Shown here piece by piece: positions 60,761-64,000 of a stretch of 64,000 nucleotides of DNA. The first letter of the stretch is position 1, and every line of letters starts with the position of its first letter. The DNA is taken from the NCBI RefSeq assembly GCF_019393635.1, contig NC_057867.1, forward strand, positions 70,559,492 through 70,623,491, given 5' to 3'. The position numbers were made by a program, and so were the translations under genes. The DNA comes from Dromiciops gliroides (taxonomy: Eukaryota > Chordata > Mammalia > Microbiotheria > Microbiotheriidae). A model generated the notes under the pieces. The model did not search any database, was not told the origin of the DNA, and saw only the letters and a list, made by a program, of their open reading frames with translations.

Positions 60761-61089
60761 CTGACTCTGTTTCTCTCCCCAGGGGGTTTATGAGAAAATG
60801 CTTCTTCCAACAACTTCCTCTTGGTCTTTTGGGATCATTGTCACCACTGAAATTTTATGTAAATGCCTTGCAAATGGAATGTCAAATGTGGTCTCCATGG
60901 CTGATCAATATAATCTTCAGGTGGAGGCTTTTCTCCCCATCCAATGGGGGAACAAGCCCGAGAGTGCTTTGGAACATGTTTATTCATTACCTACCACGTG
61001 CCATCTATGTCAGGTGGCCTCAGGCAACTTTAAAAGCACCCTTCCACACTCCCCTTCCACCTCCATCAGAGAAGGCTCCCAAGTCTTAC

Positions 61090-61236
61090 CCGGACTATTT
61101 CACAGTCAACATTTAATTCTGTGGCAACTGCTTCAATTTTCTCTCTGCAAACAGAGCCCAAGCTTGTCATGCCATTGTCCCAGTATTTCTTGAGGGTGGC
61201 TAAATCTCGATCGCTGAACTGGGTGCGGTCCTGGAG
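61090..61236 (-). CDS. HDX: HDX exon A: first two thirds of the second homeodomain
   Basis: This exon gives 49 codons, from LQDRTQFSDRDL to DCEIVR, in phase 0 at both ends. The acceptor reads TTGCAG and the donor CGG|GTAAGA, a good consensus. The translation covers the N-terminal arm, helices 1 and 2 and the start of the DNA-recognition helix of the second HDX homeodomain. Trp at residue 19 of the exon and the spacing of hydrophobic positions fit the homeodomain fold. A second AG six bases into the exon (after CTCCAG) would remove Leu-Gln without changing frame. The next upstream exon is outside the window. Confidence 0.95.
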
Positions 61237-61409
61237 CTGCAAGACAGAATGTTCTCATTAGAAACGTGGAATGAAAGGATTGTACCAAGTGGCTGCCCAG
61301 GATGAGATGTGCTAGATTATTTGTGCCTGGCTGACCAGGTCAGAGCATCTCTTTGATGTTTAATGGGATCAGCTAGCCTTCCTGAGCACATGTGGTGATG
61401 GGCTTTGAG

Positions 61410-61610
61410 CTTCACAGGATTCAGAACTGGAGAGGACCTTAGCTGGCCCTCTCTTCCAGCCCCCCTCATTTTATAGCTGACGAAACTGACGCCAACAGGG
61501 GTTAAGGGATAGGCCACACAGGTAGTATGTAACCTGGCTCAAACCTGGGGCCTCTGACTTCCCAGCCACAGTTCTTTTCAGGACACCCCACCACTCTGAG
61601 AAATAACAAT
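61410..61610 (-). repeat. MIR-like SINE remnant
   Basis: CATTTTATAGCTGACGAAAC, GGGTTAAGGGATAGGCCACA and CTCAAACCTGGGGCCTCTGA in reverse-strand order. Confidence 0.55.
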
Positions 61611-62839
61611 GGAGATCATTTTTTGTATTGGAGATTTTCCACAACATTTAACACCATGTGGCTAGGGTGGCATCAGTAAAACCTTTCTAAGGGGAGGGCT
61701 TGTAAACTAAGCTCATCTCGATCTGCCTTCCATGGGCTTCCTTTCAGTGCCCTCATTAAGGACAATAGGAAAAGCGTGGAAAGAGAATGCCAATGCTGCC
61801 CTGCCAGGAGAACTCTAATGCTGCAGCAGAGAGAACTTAATGATAAACCCAGCTTAGAGTGGCTAAATTCTTTTCCATCCCATTCCTTGTCATAATCCAA
61901 ATGCCTCTTAGTTAGAGCGTGGCTTTTGGGAATAGCCAAGGGCTTGAGCAATTGTTTTAATTAGATCAATCTGTGAGGGCCCCTTGCAAATTGAGGAATG
62001 AGACAGAGGCAGGGGGATACAATAGAAAGAAAGGAAGGAAGGACCCGGGTTCAAGTGCTGCCTTCTTACTCTCCCATATACAACCTGTGTGAACAAGGGT
62101 AAGGCATTTACTCTGCCTGGGCCTTAAGTTTCCTCAAATGAGAGGTTTGCAGCAGATAGCTTCTCAGGGCCCTTTCAACTCTATAGTGATGATTTTGTGA
62201 CCTGGGTTCAAATCCTGACTTTTCCACTTACTACTTGTGCAACTTCAGGGGAATCACTTCCCCTTCCAAGACTAATATCATCACCCTCCATTTCACAGAG
62301 AGGGAACTGGGAAAAGGAGTAAAATGACCTGTCCAGCGTTACACTGCAGGCTGGAGGCGGGGGCACATGTGCTAACGCTCAGGACAAGGCAGGACTTGTA
62401 ATTGTTTGTCCAGTGACCTACTAGTTAGGCCACCAATTCCCAATCATGCTTTTGCAATAGCCCAGGATGACTCCAATCAGCAAGGGGCAGGGCAGTCATC
62501 CTGAAAACCTCTGAAGGAGAAGGTACTCCTTCAAGGAAAAAGACACACTGCAGTGGCAACCACTGGGCTTCCCTAGAGCCTGCTGACCATTCAAAGGGGA
62601 TGAGTTCTTGGGCCCCATCCAGGATCTGAAAAGCCCTTCTTCTGCACACAGACAGTGTAGGGAAATGATCCTGACAGCTAGAACATCTCAACAGGCAAAG
62701 GCCAGGTAGAGGAGGGGAGACCGCATGCAGTAGCAGGTTTTTGAAAGTCTTATGGAAAGTCAATCTTGTCATTTTCTGTGAATTCCAGAGTTGCTACTCA
62801 GAGAATGAACTTAGAGCAAATAGTAATTAATCATTTATC

Positions 62840-63060
62840 TAGTGCTTAAAAAATTCATTCTCTCAATTGATTTTCCTAATTACCCTGTGAGGTCAGCACT
62901 ACGTAAATTACCCTCATTTTACAGAGGAAGAAAGTGAGGTCTAGAGAGGTTAAGTGACTTGCCCAGGGTCCCACAACCAGAAAGTGTTAGAAGTAGGATT
63001 CAAACCCATGTTTCTCACGTTCCAAGGCTAGCACTCTCTCACTGGACCACTCTGTCTCTT
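62840..63060 (-). repeat. MIR-like SINE, reverse strand
   Basis: CATTTTACAGAGGAAGAAAG, AGTGACTTGCCCAGGGTCC, GGATTCAAACCCATGTTTCT and CACTGGACCACTCTGTCTC in full reverse order. Confidence 0.7.
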
Positions 63061-64000
63061 CAATGAAAGTCAATCTCTTCGTAAGAAATGTACTGCTACA
63101 GTTGTTCATATTAGTCAATATTATCTGCTAAATCTGTTTTCTTCCTGTCCTTGAAAAAAACCTAATGATTAGTAACATTCATTACAAGTACTAGTACTAA
63201 ATTACATCTTCCCAATAAGTGAATCAAAATATCCTATCCAACTTTTTTCTAATCAAGAGGAGAAACTCTTGAAGTGATTTATAACATAAAAATCTCATTA
63301 GGTACTTGGGCCAGACTGATTGCAAAATAGATGGGGAGCTGAGATGTCTCAAAAGCAAAGAGAATGCAAAGAAATTGTAGCAAGGTCCTGGGTAGATGCA
63401 GATAACCCAGCAAAATGACCAGACTAAATACTCATATAATTTTCCATTGTCCCAAATGCCCCGATGCAAGCTAATATGCATTCCTGCCAGTCTGAAAGGA
63501 ATAATAAACAGAACGCTGAGCATACTCAGCCAATTAATTTGTAATTCATTTAGAGGGCATCCAAAGCCGCCTAGTCCCCTAAATTGAACTAAATAAAAAC
63601 TGATTTGATTTGCTGGAAATGTGCTGGGGTCTCAACATTAGCAGCACTGAAAGCGACCTATTTTGACAATGCCTCTTAAGTAGAAGCTTATTGGGAAAGA
63701 GCAATTATTTTTAAGGCTCCTAAGAGCATATTTTAACTAAGAAAATAAATAAGGTAATAAAAATCAATTAGCATTAAAACTTCAAATGCCCCTTTGGAAG
63801 AGGAAAAGGGGCTGGGGTTTAAGGGAGAAGGGGAATTTCTCAGAGAATACTCAGAAAAAAATCAGTGACCTCTTTCACTCCTTGTATTGGATTTGAAAGC
63901 GCAAGGATTCATGTAAGCATATACTGTTCAAGGTCTAACCACACAGTCCAATGCAACAAATTCAACACTGATCAAGCACCTACTACGTGTGAGTGCCAGC

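Larger units (their letters stand above)
54076..61089. other. HDX intron A-B
   Basis: 7014 bp. 54080-55840 is mostly repeat-free. An L3/CR1 remnant lies at about 55870-56300, MIR-like sequence near 56420-56550, a possible solo LTR at about 57508-58003, L2 remnants at 58010-58300 and 58660-58960, a 21-bp tandem duplication at 59654-59695, an L1 3' end at 59820-60060, an L2 tail near 60160-60270, and a GT microsatellite at 60686-60760. No coding exon was recognised. Confidence 0.6.
61237..64000. other. HDX intron upstream of exon A (partial)
   Basis: No exon of HDX or another gene is visible. MIR-like remnants lie near 61410-61610 and 62840-63060 (minus) and 62040-62280 (plus). 63060-63940 is AT-rich and free of repeats I recognise, with many homeodomain-like TAAT/ATTA cores. 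From 63950 the sequence resembles the 5' end of an old interspersed repeat seen elsewhere in the window. Confidence 0.6.

Noticed and set aside
60619..61193. 165- and 131-codon plus-strand frames overlapping exon A
   Set aside because: The first runs through a GT microsatellite, and both are antisense shadows of the HDX exon and its intron.
61237..64000. Searched for the large upstream HDX exon with the first homeodomain
   Set aside because: None of the frames here resembles HDX, so it must lie beyond the window.

Overview
This is mammalian nuclear DNA, almost certainly from a marsupial. Interrupted eukaryotic exons sit in a sea of tRNA-derived SINEs whose sequence I recognise as the abundant marsupial SINE (MAR1/WSINE1 type). 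Marsupial-type LINE-1, older L2, L3/CR1 and MIR-like repeats, and compound CA/CT microsatellites are also present. The SINEs do not let me separate American from Australian marsupials. No bacterial-style genes, CRISPR arrays or operons are present, and nearly every long open frame is a chance or repeat-derived frame.

The one gene I can support is HDX (highly divergent homeobox), read on the minus strand. Six consecutive coding exons lie at 61236-61090, 54075-53868, 44066-43987, 37681-37598, 27934-27812 and 23269-23144. All have GT/AG introns, their phases join without a break, and they encode the C-terminal 255 residues plus the stop codon. They carry the complete second homeodomain, a Ser/acidic region, a short acidic segment with a SUMO-type motif, a probable coiled coil, and a Ser/Asp-rich tail. 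The first roughly 435 residues, including the first homeodomain, and the promoter lie beyond the right edge. The probable 3' UTR runs to about 22.7 kb.

Layout: 1-22.7 kb is intergenic sequence downstream of HDX, dense in L2, SINE, MIR-like and degraded L1 repeats, with a 400-bp GGAA-type polypurine array at 14.2-14.6 kb. 22.7-61.2 kb is HDX with five introns (4.5-9.8 kb). The 9.7-kb intron between exons D and E holds a 4.8-kb degraded L1 antisense to HDX, itself hit by two SINEs. The 9.8-kb intron between exons B and C holds a 584-bp L1 tail with a perfect 18-bp target-site duplication. 61.2-64 kb is the next HDX intron.

The most notable observations are a strong G-quadruplex motif three bases after the HDX stop codon in the mRNA sense, a SUMO-type motif created across an exon junction, glycine at homeodomain position 50, many mobile elements with readable target-site duplications, and several repeat-free intronic blocks that look like conserved non-coding candidates. 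I did not find a new biological system here.
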